Positions 51,156-61,207 are shown, counted from the first letter of the stretch. The stretch is DNA of 64,000 bases from Streptomyces ruber (GCF_014648075.1 NZ_BMQK01000005.1:62001-126000); one strand, 5' to 3'. Translations and numbers: made by a program. Notes: generated from the sequence alone by a model not told the origin.

Positions 51156-51439
51156 CCAGAGGCCCCGGTGAACCCTCCGCCGTCCGGGTGGAGATCGCCG
51201 AACTCTCCCTCCAGGGCTTCCGCGCCGACCCGGAACGGGTCACGGCCGCGTTCGAACGTGAACTGACCCGGCTGGTCCGGGAGCACGGCGTACCACTGTC
51301 GACGGCCGGCCCGCTGTCCGTCGACACCCTCTCCGGCCTGCCGCCCCTCCCCGCGGGCCTCTCCGCGCGCCGCCTCGGCCAGGAACTGGCGCGCGCGGTG
51401 CACGCGGGGCTGAGCGGCGAGGGCGAGGTGACACGATGA
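51146..51439 (+). CDS. Small eCIS-associated protein (97 aa)
   Basis: 97-aa protein with an amphipathic pattern, starting MAVTRGPGEPSAVRVEIAEL and ending SARRLGQELARAVHAGLSGE. No known domain. ATG at 51146 lies inside the ATPase 3' end after GGAGGTACGGGG, and its own TGA overlaps the next ATG in ATGA. So ATPase, this protein and the DUF4157 giant are translationally linked. The linkage suggests a chaperone or adaptor for loading the giant, which is an inference. Confidence 0.75.
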   Translation: MAVTRGPGEPSAVRVEIAELSLQGFRADPERVTAAFERELTRLVREHGVPLSTAGPLSVDTLSGLPPLPAGLSARRLGQELARAVHAGLSGEGEVTR

Positions 51440-54400
51440 GCGGTTCCCGGTCCACCGCCCGGCAGGACCGTACCGACCGGTCCGCCGAGCAACGCCGCCG
51501 CAGACGCAGGGAACGGGCGGCCAGGTCCCGCACCGCCGAACCGAAGGACGTCGTCAGCGGCGCCGGCCAGCCCCTCGACCCCGGCACCCGCCGCGAACTG
51601 GAGGAACAGTTAGGCCACGACCTCGGCCGCGTACGCCTGCACACGGACCGCGACGCCGGACAGCTGACCCGCCTGCTCGGCGCCGACGCGGTAGCCGTCG
51701 GCCAGGACATCTTCTTCGGCGAGGGCGCGTACGTACCCGGCACGGCCGAGGGCCGCCGCCTGCTCGCCCACGAACTCCTGCACACGCTCCAGAACCCGCA
51801 CGGCCTGGGCACGCTGCGGGCGGGGCGGGAGCTGGGGGCGGTGAGCCTGCCGCAGGAGGGGATCGAGCGGGAGGCGGAGTCGGCGGCACGGGAGGCCGTA
51901 CGACCGGAGCGGGAGTCCGCCCGGCAGGACGCCTTACCGGTCGAGGAGGGGCAGGCCACACCGGGCTGGCTGCGGTACGCGACGGTGGACGCCGACCGGC
52001 TGCGCGCCGAGGCCGTGGATCCGGCGACGCTCGTGGACCGGCTGGCGAACTCCGTGCTGCGGTCGCTGCGCGGCGATCCCGAGGACCTGTCGAAACGCAC
52101 CCGCAGGCAACTGGCCCGGCTGCCCGGGGAACTGCTCGACGGGGTCCTCGTCAGGCTGGACGACAAGCTGCTCGGCTCGGAGTACGACCGGGTGCTCGAC
52201 CTCGTGGACGAAGCCGAGGCGTACGACGACCACGCGGCCGAGGGACTGGAGCGGGACACGCAGGACGCGCCGGCGATCGAACCGGACACGGCCGACGACA
52301 TACGGGCCGAGCGGCAGAACGAGCGGCAGCGCGCCGAAGAAGGGCGGGCGGAGGAGAAGCGGCCGGACCTCGCACCCGGGCCGGAGAAGGAACGGCCCGG
52401 CGAGGAGGGCGCGCCGGGCAGCACCCCGCAGAACGGCGGCACGCCGGAGCACGGCACAACTCCGCAGGGCGGGGCCGCGCCGCGGGAGCCGGATCAGGGA
52501 TCGTCGGCGGCGGCACCGGCCGCCCCGACGGAACAGACCTCGTCGTCACCTCCGGCCTCCGCGGACAAGACGGACGCCGGGCAGCGCAGCGGCGGCGAGA
52601 GGCAGTCCGCAGCCCCGGCGGCCGGCAAGGAGAAGGGCGAGGACGAAGGCGGTCAGGAGGCCACCGAGAGGCAGGAGACGCCCGCCGCCGGCAAGGAGGA
52701 GTCCGCGGCCAGGAACCGTCCGGGCGCCGCCGAGGCGGCCGTGTCCGGGCAGCAGGTCAGGCAGGAGGACAAGCGGGGGCGGCAGCAGCCCACCGGTTCG
52801 CCGACCGTCGCAGGCCAGGACACCCGGCTGCCCGGTGCCGCGAGCACGTTGGAGGGCAGGCGCAGCCAGGACCTCGAAGGCATGGAGGAGGAGACGGAGG
52901 AAGATCTCCTCGGCTCCGGCAGCGAGTCGGAGGTCGAGGCCGGAGGCGGGGATCCGAGCGCCTGGGACATCAAGCTCCAGCCCGAGGACTTCCTTCCGCA
53001 ACGGGACCTCGACGTGTCCGGCGTACCGACGGCCGACGACCTGGATCCGTCCTCCTCCGCGACTCCGCCGATGCCGTCGGTCCCCGCGCCGCCGCCGACC
53101 AGGGCCGAGGAGGTGCAGGCGCAGCGGGACGCCGAGGACGCGGAGGACGCGGCGGCGGAGGCCGAGGCGGAGGAGGAGACCGGTGACGCTCTCGCCGCCG
53201 AGGCGGAATCCTCGGCACCGGAGACCGAGGGCGGACCGGACGGCGACGGAGGACTCGGCGGTCTCGTACTGGAGCGGGCCGCCGCGGCGCTGCCCGTACC
53301 GGGCTCCGCGGCCCGCGACCCGAAGGCCGGTGACGACCCGAAGGCGGGCCCGGTCGCCGCGCAGACCACGGTGCAGGAGGCGCCGGGCGGGGCCGACGGG
53401 AAGTCGGAGGGCGGCAGCGACGTCAGGGAACCGGCCGCCAAGGAGGAGAAGGGTACGCCCGCCGCCGGCGACAGGACCTCCGCCGCGCCGGAGAAGGAGT
53501 CGCAGCAGGCGACCGGCGGGCGGTCGGCGCAGTCCGAGGCCGGTACCAGCGGGTCGGCAGGCGCGGACGCGGGCACTTCGGACACCCAGGACCGGGCGCC
53601 CGCACGGGAGGCGGCAGGGACCACGGGTGGATCGAGCGGTTCGGGGGCGGGCGCCTCGGGCGCGTCGGGCACGGCAACGACGGGTGGGGCGCAGGAGACA
53701 GGGGCCGAACCGAGCGCGCGCCCGGAGCCTTCGGTGACGGCGACAGCACCCAGGCCGGCTTCCGCCCCTTCCGAGCCCACCGCCGCGCCCGCCCCGAAGA
53801 CGGCTCCCGGTGCGAAGGACGCCCGGGAGACCGAACCGGCCCCCCGATCGGCTGCACCGTCCGGCGGTGCCGCTCGTACGGGAGGGGGCGGTGGCGGCGC
53901 GGCCGCCCCGGCGCCCGGCAAGGGCAAGAAGGACTCCGGCCCGGCACCCGACCTCTCGGGCGTCTCCCCGGAAGCGGGCCTGGCCTCCGCCTCGAAACTC
54001 AAGCCGCACAAGGCACTTGAGGCCATGGGCGGTGTGGGTGGCGCGGTGGACCGTACGGTCGGCGACGAGCACCGGACGCTGGCTTCCGCACCCCCCGGAA
54101 TGGAACGCCCGGCGGGCGCCCCGCGCACCCTGGAGGGCGATCCGAGCACGGACGCCCCGGCGCAGTACTCGCAGGACCCGGCGCAGCAGGCGGAGGAGCC
54201 CGACCGGGAGGACGCGGAGGTCACGGGGGAGAAGGAGCCCGAAGGCCAGATCGAGGCGGAGAAGGCCGAGGAGCCGAGCGGCTGGGACACCTTCAAGATG
54301 GCCCTGGGTTTCGGCATCGGCTGGGTCGCGGAGAAGCTGGGTTTCGAGGTGGACGCCCAGGAACTGGCGGCCAAGTTCGCCGGCCTGCCGACGAAGGACG

Positions 54401-57400
54401 AGGCGCTCAAGCAGGCACAGGCGGGCAACGCGCCGGGTGTGGAGATGCAGGGCGCGGCCGGCCAGAAGGCCGACGAGCAGGACGGTCACGTCGACGCGAA
54501 GGCCCAGGAGACCGTCACGACGGCACGCGACGACTCGGGCCGCGGGATGGGCGAGGATCAGGTCTACCCGAACGCGCCCAAGGAGCAGTTGACGGCGCGG
54601 GTGCCGGGCCGACAGGGCGGTGGCGGTGAGGGCGCCGGGGCGCCGGGCGGCGGAGCGACGGGCGCCGTACCTCCCGAGGCGGCCTCCGAAGTGGCCGAGC
54701 ACGAGCGCGGACCGCAGTTCCAGGCGGCGTTCACCGAGGGCCGGAAAGGCATCTCCGAAGGTCGGCAGACCAAGGACCGCGACTTCCGTGGCGCGCAGGC
54801 CGAGCACAGGCAGCAGGTCGACGCCGAGATCGCGGCCGGCACCGACGCGCAGGCGGGCGAGCGCGAGAAGGCGATGGCCGAGGTCACCGCCCAGCGCGAG
54901 GAGTGGCGCACGGAGCAGGACGCGGAGCTCAAGACCCTTGGCGACAAGAAGACCGACCGCCACGACAAGGTCCGTACGGACGTCGAGGACCAGGAACGGG
55001 AAACAGACGACGACGTCGAGAAGGAGAAGGAGAGCAGCGACAAGAAGATCAAGGACGAGAGCGACCGCGCGGAGAAGGAGGCGGAGCAGAAGAAGGACGG
55101 CGCCGTCCAGGAGTCCGGCAACTGGATCACGAAGGCCTTCGAGTGGATCAAGCAGAAGGTCATCGAGATCAAGAACGCGATCGTCCGGGTCATCCGCGCG
55201 GCACGCGACGCCGTCGTCGGCTTCATCCGCAACTTCAAGGACACGGTCGAGCGCTGGATCAACGAGGCCCGCAAGAACATCGTCGAGGCGATCAGGACCT
55301 TCATCAGAGACCTGATCGAGTTCGCGAAGGCGATGGTCCGGGCGATCATCGACCTGGCCAAGCGCGTCCGCAACCTGATCGTTTCCCTGGTCAAGGCGGC
55401 GATAGCCCTCGTCAACCGCTTGGCCCAGATGCTCAAGCAGGCCGTCACGGACCTGCTGAACGCCATCGGCAGGCTGCTCAGCAGCATCATCGACACCCTG
55501 AAGAAGGCGCTCCAGGCCGCGGTCAAGGCAGTCGTGGACGCGGTGAAGGCGGTCATGCAGTTCGCCGCCGGCCTCCTGAGCGCGCTCGGCGACTTCATGC
55601 TCATCGCGGTCGACTTCCTCGCCGACCCCGGCGGCTGGCTGGGCGGCGCCAAGAACTCCGCGGTGGACGGCGCGAAGAACCACCTGTTCCGCGAGGTCAA
55701 GGCAGCCGTCAAGGACTGGTTCCAGTCCAAGATCGAGGAGATCCTCGGCGTACCGAGAGCCATCCTGGACAAGCTGATCAAGGGCGGCATCACCCTCGAA
55801 CAGATCGTCAAGGAGACGTGGGACGCGATCGTCCCCCAACTCCCCGTGATCATCGGCGAAATCGTCATCACCAAGGTCATCGCCAAGCTGATCCCGGGCG
55901 CCGGCTGGGTGATGGCGGTCATCGACGCCATCCGCACGGCCATCGGCGCCCTCGGCGAGATCCTGCGCGCGATGGGCGCGGTCCTGGACTGGCTGAAGGC
56001 GGTGCGCAGGGGTGGTGCCGGCGTCCTCTTCGCCAAGGCGGTGGCGGCGGGGATCGTGGCGCTGCTGGAGCTGGCGTACGAGGCGCTGCTGAGCGGCATC
56101 GGCAAGTACGTCGCAAAGGTCGGCCGACGCTTCAAGGACGTCGCCGCGAAGCTGGGCGGCAGAGGCAAGGGGGACAAGCCGGGCGGCGACAAGGGCGGGG
56201 ACGGGAAGCCCCCCACCGACCCCGCGAAGAGGCCCGCCACGGACCCGAAGACCCAGACGGCAACGACGCTGAAGCCGGGCCAGGGCAAGGACGGCGCGCC
56301 CGGGAAGGCCGGTACTCAGGCCGACGCCAAGAAGCCCGCACCCGTAACGAGCAAGGACAAGAACGGCCGACCACAGGACAAGGACGGGAAGCCGGACACG
56401 GCGCCGGCCCCCACGGCAAAGCCGAAGCCGAAGACGGAGCCCCCGGCCAAGCCGAAGCCCGAGCCGGGCGCCAAGCCGAAGGGCACCGACGGCAGGGGGC
56501 AGGACGACCGGAGGAGCACGGACGGCAGGGACCAGGGCGAGCCCAAGGTCGCCAGGGACACCACCGGGGGCACGCCGAGGTCCAAGGACGCGGACGGCGA
56601 AACTCCGGACAGTCCGAAGAACCAAGACACGAGCAAGCCCAGGGGCGATGGTAGGGACTCTCCTGCCAAGCCCATGCACGACAAGGGAGGCCTCAGGTCG
56701 AAGCTGGACAAGGACACTCCGGGCAAGCCGATACAGAAGCCGGACAAGGGTGGTGCGGACAGACCCGGGTCCAAGCCGGGCGGGAAGGGCCTCGACACGT
56801 CGAAGGCTCGCCCGGAGAGGAGCGGTCCGGGCAGGCCGAAGTCCAAGCCGCAGAAGGAGCGGCGAAAGAAGGACGAGGATTCCAAGGATTCGAAAGACGC
56901 TCGGCTGACGAAGATCGTGGCCCGTATCCGGCCGAAGGTGCGGCAGATGCTGAACCGGGGCACGGGACGGCGCCTCCACACCGCGGCATTGGGTGCCATG
57001 CGTGCCTGGTACCGGCTCACGGGGCTCGACCTGAGCGGCGGATCGGCCTTCCAGGACATCGCCTCGCTCAACCCCCAGCGCCTCGTCATCAACGGCGCGA
57101 CCTTCGACTCGGAACCCGTCCTTCGGTTCATCCGGAAGGCCGAGCGCGACATCGACACGCAACGGGCGCAGCAGCTTCAGGGCGGGGCGTCGGGCGTCTT
57201 ACAGGAGCAGAACGATGCCAAGACGACCACGAGCACGGTGAGACCGGGAACGGACATGCTGACTGCCGGTCTGCTCATGGAAGATGAACTGGGGGAGCCG
57301 GGCAGGCACAACATCGTCAACTACCAAGGGCCCGGCGGCGGAGAGATCTCCTCGAAGAAGCTCGGGAGCAGCGCTGCACGGTTGTACGTGGAGAAACGGC

Positions 57401-58326
57401 AGGACGGGAAGATTCAGCGAGAGAGCGGCACGTACGACGCGGCACTCAGGCGCATTCTCGAGGATGGGTTGATCGAGGAGAGTGCGCAGTCGCTCGGAAC
57501 GTATCAGAGCGGACGGGCCACCGACTTCGGGGCCGACAACTCCGAGATGGCTCTTCTGGGGCATCTGGCACACAACACTGAGCCTGCTCGCAATGCTGGT
57601 ACCAAGGTGCTCTCGGTGCTGCACCAGGACTTCTACCGGACAATTCCCGGTCTGACGAGCAGGCAGGAGAAGGTCAGGGCCTTCATCCGGGCGTATATGC
57701 GGCAGACCATGCTGCCGGTCGGCTCCGCAGGTGCGGCTACGCTGTGGCACAAGCATATGAAGACGCCAGGATCCCTCGATAACGCCATTGCCAAGCAGGT
57801 GGCTCTGATCCAGAAGAACATGCGGAAGAACGGCACCAATCCGTCGCTGTACGAAGGGGACCTCAGAGCCAATCCCCACTGGCAGCTGCGCACCCGGTCG
57901 ATCCGGGAGGCGGAGCAGCAAGTTCAGCGTGCAGGCGGCGCGGTGGCCAGCCGTAAAAAGGATCTCAGGGAAGCCGAAAAGTCGAGCGACCGGCAGAGAG
58001 CAGCGGATGCGCAGAAGGCGCTGGACGAAGCCAAGAAGGCTCAGACCGTGGCCCGAAAGAAGCTGAGTCGAGAAAAGTTGCAGTTCCGCACCAGGGAGGG
58101 GACGTCGTACAACTCGCTCAGAAATCTCGAACGCCTACAGGATGCCGAGAAACTGGCCAACCGTGAGGTAGCACTGATACAGAGCTGGTTCAACACGAAC
58201 GGGGCGATCGATACGGAATCCCAAGGAAAGGCTGCTGAGACCGAGATGCTCCTGAAGAAGAAGATCGTCGAGCGCCTGCAGCGTGAATTCCCCTGGTGGC
58301 AGCCTAGTGGAGACTTGTTGACATGA
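51436..58326 (+). CDS. Giant DUF4157 eCIS cargo/effector protein
   Basis: 2296-aa multidomain protein. DUF4157, a domain common in proteins encoded beside eCIS, lies at about residues 46-120, with a metallopeptidase-like HELLH at 112-116. Next come about 650 residues of Glu/Pro/Ala-rich disorder, a short helical block near 945-1000, a Lys/Glu coiled coil at about 1120-1225, and a long run of amphipathic helices at 1227-1572 that could insert in membranes. A Lys/Pro/Asp-rich linker (1572-1812) precedes a C-terminal region (about 1820-2296) whose last 370 residues have visibly lower GC than the rest. I see no known toxin motif there. Start coupled through ATGA. Its role as injected toxin is inferred from layout. 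Confidence 0.85.
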   Translation: MSGSRSTARQDRTDRSAEQRRRRRRERAARSRTAEPKDVVSGAGQPLDPGTRRELEEQLGHDLGRVRLHTDRDAGQLTRLLGADAVAVGQDIFFGEGAYVPGTAEGRRLLAHELLHTLQNPHGLGTLRAGRELGAVSLPQEGIEREAESAAREAVRPERESARQDALPVEEGQATPGWLRYATVDADRLRAEAVDPATLVDRLANSVLRSLRGDPEDLSKRTRRQLARLPGELLDGVLVRLDDKLLGSEYDRVLDLVDEAEAYDDHAAEGLERDTQDAPAIEPDTADDIRAERQNERQRAEEGRAEEKRPDLAPGPEKERPGEEGAPGSTPQNGGTPEHGTTPQGGAAPREPDQGSSAAAPAAPTEQTSSSPPASADKTDAGQRSGGERQSAAPAAGKEKGEDEGGQEATERQETPAAGKEESAARNRPGAAEAAVSGQQVRQEDKRGRQQPTGSPTVAGQDTRLPGAASTLEGRRSQDLEGMEEETEEDLLGSGSESEVEAGGGDPSAWDIKLQPEDFLPQRDLDVSGVPTADDLDPSSSATPPMPSVPAPPPTRAEEVQAQRDAEDAEDAAAEAEAEEETGDALAAEAESSAPETEGGPDGDGGLGGLVLERAAAALPVPGSAARDPKAGDDPKAGPVAAQTTVQEAPGGADGKSEGGSDVREPAAKEEKGTPAAGDRTSAAPEKESQQATGGRSAQSEAGTSGSAGADAGTSDTQDRAPAREAAGTTGGSSGSGAGASGASGTATTGGAQETGAEPSARPEPSVTATAPRPASAPSEPTAAPAPKTAPGAKDARETEPAPRSAAPSGGAARTGGGGGGAAAPAPGKGKKDSGPAPDLSGVSPEAGLASASKLKPHKALEAMGGVGGAVDRTVGDEHRTLASAPPGMERPAGAPRTLEGDPSTDAPAQYSQDPAQQAEEPDREDAEVTGEKEPEGQIEAEKAEEPSGWDTFKMALGFGIGWVAEKLGFEVDAQELAAKFAGLPTKDEALKQAQAGNAPGVEMQGAAGQKADEQDGHVDAKAQETVTTARDDSGRGMGEDQVYPNAPKEQLTARVPGRQGGGGEGAGAPGGGATGAVPPEAASEVAEHERGPQFQAAFTEGRKGISEGRQTKDRDFRGAQAEHRQQVDAEIAAGTDAQAGEREKAMAEVTAQREEWRTEQDAELKTLGDKKTDRHDKVRTDVEDQERETDDDVEKEKESSDKKIKDESDRAEKEAEQKKDGAVQESGNWITKAFEWIKQKVIEIKNAIVRVIRAARDAVVGFIRNFKDTVERWINEARKNIVEAIRTFIRDLIEFAKAMVRAIIDLAKRVRNLIVSLVKAAIALVNRLAQMLKQAVTDLLNAIGRLLSSIIDTLKKALQAAVKAVVDAVKAVMQFAAGLLSALGDFMLIAVDFLADPGGWLGGAKNSAVDGAKNHLFREVKAAVKDWFQSKIEEILGVPRAILDKLIKGGITLEQIVKETWDAIVPQLPVIIGEIVITKVIAKLIPGAGWVMAVIDAIRTAIGALGEILRAMGAVLDWLKAVRRGGAGVLFAKAVAAGIVALLELAYEALLSGIGKYVAKVGRRFKDVAAKLGGRGKGDKPGGDKGGDGKPPTDPAKRPATDPKTQTATTLKPGQGKDGAPGKAGTQADAKKPAPVTSKDKNGRPQDKDGKPDTAPAPTAKPKPKTEPPAKPKPEPGAKPKGTDGRGQDDRRSTDGRDQGEPKVARDTTGGTPRSKDADGETPDSPKNQDTSKPRGDGRDSPAKPMHDKGGLRSKLDKDTPGKPIQKPDKGGADRPGSKPGGKGLDTSKARPERSGPGRPKSKPQKERRKKDEDSKDSKDARLTKIVARIRPKVRQMLNRGTGRRLHTAALGAMRAWYRLTGLDLSGGSAFQDIASLNPQRLVINGATFDSEPVLRFIRKAERDIDTQRAQQLQGGASGVLQEQNDAKTTTSTVRPGTDMLTAGLLMEDELGEPGRHNIVNYQGPGGGEISSKKLGSSAARLYVEKRQDGKIQRESGTYDAALRRILEDGLIEESAQSLGTYQSGRATDFGADNSEMALLGHLAHNTEPARNAGTKVLSVLHQDFYRTIPGLTSRQEKVRAFIRAYMRQTMLPVGSAGAATLWHKHMKTPGSLDNAIAKQVALIQKNMRKNGTNPSLYEGDLRANPHWQLRTRSIREAEQQVQRAGGAVASRKKDLREAEKSSDRQRAADAQKALDEAKKAQTVARKKLSREKLQFRTREGTSYNSLRNLERLQDAEKLANREVALIQSWFNTNGAIDTESQGKAAETEMLLKKKIVERLQREFPWWQPSGDLLT

Positions 58327-58931
58327 ATGTGATGGAACGACCCGGGGGTTTTCGGTCCCGGCGATTCGTCTTCAGGGACCTTCATGCACTGGCGGAGGTG
58401 CAGAGCATCGCGAACGCCGCCGGTTGGCGCCAGACGCTCAACCGGCCGGCTGAGGGCGACACCCCGCTGCTCGCGAACTGGGAGGTGTTGCCGGGGCTCA
58501 CCGTCTCCTACACGGAGAAGACCACCATCGAGACGTCGTTCGCCATGGCTGCGAGCTCGCTCGGCGCCGAGGAAGTCGAGGGATGTGTTGCGGTCTTTGC
58601 CGCGCATCCACATGTGCTCACGTTCGACGAACTCATCGCCGGTTGCGACACCGCCGACACTCCACCCGTGCAGGGCATGACACTCGCCCGGGCGGGACTC
58701 GGCGCCCCCGTCGAGCCGGACGAGCGCTTTGTCGAGCGGCTCGAGGCGGGTGCGTTCTCCGGCGACGGGGCAGTGCGCGAAGGCGCCCTCTGGGGCATGG
58801 CGTACGCCGAGTGGCCCACATTTCGTGCCTCTTTGCGACAGGCGTCCCAGAGCGACCCCGACGAATTCCTCAGGCGTGTCGCGATCAGTGCGCTGCGTTC
58901 CTTCGACCGGATTGGGGTGGCCGAGCAGTGA
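58323..58931 (+). CDS. Hypothetical protein coupled to the DUF4157 giant (candidate immunity/partner)
   Basis: 202-aa soluble protein without a recognised domain. It contains EVLPGLTVSYTEKTTIETSF and a C-terminal helical segment (GAVREGALWGMAYAEW and DEFLRRVAISALRSF) of HEAT-like character. ATG at 58323 overlaps the giant's TGA (ATGA) and its own stop overlaps the next gene's start (GTGA). GC is lower than the cluster average, like the giant's C-terminus. Position and composition fit an immunity protein or specific chaperone for the C-terminal tip, but there is no direct evidence. Confidence 0.75.
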   Translation: MNVMERPGGFRSRRFVFRDLHALAEVQSIANAAGWRQTLNRPAEGDTPLLANWEVLPGLTVSYTEKTTIETSFAMAASSLGAEEVEGCVAVFAAHPHVLTFDELIAGCDTADTPPVQGMTLARAGLGAPVEPDERFVERLEAGAFSGDGAVREGALWGMAYAEWPTFRASLRQASQSDPDEFLRRVAISALRSFDRIGVAEQ

Positions 58932-59632
58932 CCCGCTACCCCGACATCCCCAAACCCATCCGCTCCGGCATGGTCACCCTCGACCCCGACACCGGCACCC
59001 CGCAACGCGTCATCGTCCTCCAGTTCAACCCGGACACCCTCGAACGGAGCGTCAGCCCCCAGTCCGCCGGCGACAGCAGCGACTCGGGCAGCGGCGGCAC
59101 CGGCAGCGGTGACCGCAACGAAGCGCTCCGGCTCAAGGGCCCCGCCCAGGAGACCTGGAAGTTCACCGCCGAGATCGACGCCACCGACCAGTTCGAGATC
59201 GCCGCGCCCGACGGCATCCACCCTCAGCTCGCCGCCCTCGAGATGCTCGTCCAGCCGACCACCGAGCAGCTTCGCGCCGCGACCCGGCTGTCGCAGCGGG
59301 GGGCCATCGAGATCACTCCGATCGAGATGCCGCTGACCCTCTTCACCTGGGGCGGCAAACGGGTCCTGCCGGTACGGCTCACCGAGCTGTCCGTCAACGA
59401 GTCCGCCTTCGACGTCGATCTCAACCCGATCCGGGCCTCCCTCTCCATCGGCATGAGGATCCTCACCATCAGCGACCTGCCCGCCGGGCACCGCGGGGCC
59501 GACCTCTACATGGCGCACCTCGCGCAGAAGGAGCGGCTCGCGGCTGCTGCGCGCGGGGGCGGTCCGAGCTCCCTCGGGAGTCTCGGGGCCCTGGGGATCA
59601 CAGGACCCGGCGCCATGACAGGAAGGGGCTGA
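58928..59632 (+). CDS. eCIS tube-initiation protein (Pvc7 N-terminal-like, CIS tube domain)
   Basis: 234-aa protein with the CIS tube-type fold, beginning IPKPIRSGMVTLDPDTG and VIVLQFNPDTLERSV and containing ETWKFTAEIDATDQFE and PVRLTELSVNESAFDVDLNPI. In Afp/PVC this domain and a LysM domain form one protein (Afp7/Pvc7); here the LysM part is in the next gene. The GTG start at 58928 overlaps the upstream TGA by 4 bp. The C-terminus is a Gly/Ser/Leu-rich tail. It probably joins the tube to the baseplate hub. Confidence 0.85.
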   Translation: MTRYPDIPKPIRSGMVTLDPDTGTPQRVIVLQFNPDTLERSVSPQSAGDSSDSGSGGTGSGDRNEALRLKGPAQETWKFTAEIDATDQFEIAAPDGIHPQLAALEMLVQPTTEQLRAATRLSQRGAIEITPIEMPLTLFTWGGKRVLPVRLTELSVNESAFDVDLNPIRASLSIGMRILTISDLPAGHRGADLYMAHLAQKERLAAAARGGGPSSLGSLGALGITGPGAMTGRG

Positions 59633-59640
59633 AGCACACC

Positions 59641-60036
59641 ATGGCCGACATCGAACCGTACGAGACCGCCCTGGACGCCATACCCGGCACCCACCCCTAC
59701 CCCCGCACCAGCCGCTACCACGACGCCGAGATCGGGATTCACCGTCAGCCCGACGGCACGGAAGTGCGTTACACCAAACGCCGGTTACTGCCCCCGCTCG
59801 ACCAGGCCGTCGACGGCACCGACGGCGCCGGCAGCGACGCCGTCCAGCCCCACACCGTCACCACCGGCGACCGCCCCGACCTCCTCGCCCAGCGCTACTT
59901 CGGCGACCCCGCCCAGTGGTGGCAGATCGCCGACGCCAACCCCGTGCTCCACCCCGACGAGCTGACCGACGAGCCCGGCCGGGTCATCGGCATCCCGCTC
60001 GCCGGCGGCTTCCCGCAGGGCGGTCGGCGTGTTTGA
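59641..60036 (+). CDS. LysM-like (tail protein X) baseplate protein
   Basis: 131-aa protein with a LysM-type C-terminal domain: HTVTTGDRPDLLAQRYFGDP and QWWQIADANP. The N-terminal part (MADIEPYETALDAIPGTHPY) is variable. ATG at 59641 is 8 bp after the tube-initiator stop. It overlaps the hub gene's start by 8 bp. Phage tail X proteins of this size sit beneath the hub; it probably completes a split Pvc7. Confidence 0.85.
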   Translation: MADIEPYETALDAIPGTHPYPRTSRYHDAEIGIHRQPDGTEVRYTKRRLLPPLDQAVDGTDGAGSDAVQPHTVTTGDRPDLLAQRYFGDPAQWWQIADANPVLHPDELTDEPGRVIGIPLAGGFPQGGRRV

Positions 60037-61168
60037 CGTCCCCGTGGGTCAGGGCCCCGTCCACATCACCCTCCTCATGGGCCCGCGGACCGCCCGCCCC
60101 GTCCCCGCCGAGGTCACCGAAGCCCTGCTGTCCGCCCAGATCACGGCCACGGCGGGGGAGCGCAGCGGCTTCCAGCTCGCCTTCGACCTCACCAAGAACG
60201 GGATCATCGGCAGACGACTGCTCCCCGAGGGCTTCTTCGATCCCAAGACCCGTCTCGTCGTCACCGTCAACGTCAGGGGCACGACCGCCGTCCTCTTCGA
60301 CGGTCTGGTCGTCCGCCAGGAGGTCGGCGCCAGCAACCAGCCCGGCCACTCCACCCTCACCGTCACCGGCGAGGACCTCTCCCTCCTGCTCGACCTCGAG
60401 GAGCGCACGACGAGCTATCCCAACCTGTCACCCTCCGAGCGCGTCCTCGCGATCCTGCGCCGTTACGCCGACTACGGCATCCGGCCCGACGTCTACCGCG
60501 AGAAGATCGCCCAGCCGCCTCACCAGAACCTCCGCGTGCACTACCAGACCGGCACCGACCTGCAGTACGTCACCGAGCTGGCCCGCGCCAACGGCTACAC
60601 CTTCTACCTGGAGCCCGGGCCCACCGCCGGCCGGTCGTCCGCCCGCTGGGGACCCGAGGTCCGGCTCGGCGTCCGCCAGCACGCCCTCAACGTCAACATG
60701 GACGCCCACTCCACCGTCGACCAGCTGACGTTCGCGTACGACGGAACCGCCCGCGAGGAGCCGCAGGCGCGCTGGCAGGATCCCGGCACCCGCCGGTCGA
60801 CCCTGCTCCCGCAGCCGGCGATCAGTCCCCTGCGGCCGGCCCTCGGCGCACGGCCGACGCCCGCCCTCAAGCGCAGGACACTCCCCGGCACCGCCAAGCA
60901 CCAGCGAGAACAGGCCGAGGCCGAGCTCCTCGCACGCGCCGCCGTCTCCGCCGACGTCGTCTCCGGGTCCGGCTCGCTCGACGTCAACCGGCACGGCTAC
61001 ATCCTGCAGCCCCGTCAGCTCGTCGGCGTACGCGGCGCCGGACGGGCGTACGACGGCGACTACTACGTCAAGTCCGTGACGCACAACCTGCGTCCGGGCT
61101 CGTACCAGCAGAACTTCACCCTCTCCAGGGAAGGGCTTGAAGCCCGCAGCGACTACGTACGGCCGTGA
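60029..61168 (+). CDS. eCIS hub protein (phage late control gene D/gp27-like)
   Basis: 379-aa baseplate hub of the gpD/gp27 type that forms the trimer at the base of the tube. Key segments are LLMGPRTARPVPAEVTEALL, GTDLQYVTELARANGYTFYL and a C-terminal YDGDYYVKSVTHNLRPGSYQ. The GTG start at 60029 overlaps the LysM gene. It pairs with the spike-base protein 39 bp downstream; in VgrG proteins these two halves are fused. Confidence 0.92.
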   Translation: MFDVPVGQGPVHITLLMGPRTARPVPAEVTEALLSAQITATAGERSGFQLAFDLTKNGIIGRRLLPEGFFDPKTRLVVTVNVRGTTAVLFDGLVVRQEVGASNQPGHSTLTVTGEDLSLLLDLEERTTSYPNLSPSERVLAILRRYADYGIRPDVYREKIAQPPHQNLRVHYQTGTDLQYVTELARANGYTFYLEPGPTAGRSSARWGPEVRLGVRQHALNVNMDAHSTVDQLTFAYDGTAREEPQARWQDPGTRRSTLLPQPAISPLRPALGARPTPALKRRTLPGTAKHQREQAEAELLARAAVSADVVSGSGSLDVNRHGYILQPRQLVGVRGAGRAYDGDYYVKSVTHNLRPGSYQQNFTLSREGLEARSDYVRP

Positions 61169-61207
61169 CGACGAACACCGGACCGATCCCCACCAGGAGC
61201 GCCTCAC

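Noticed and set aside
52546..57162. 1538-aa minus-strand open frame with Leu-rich and Arg-rich stretches
   Set aside because: Antisense to the DUF4157 giant; no domain and no promoter.
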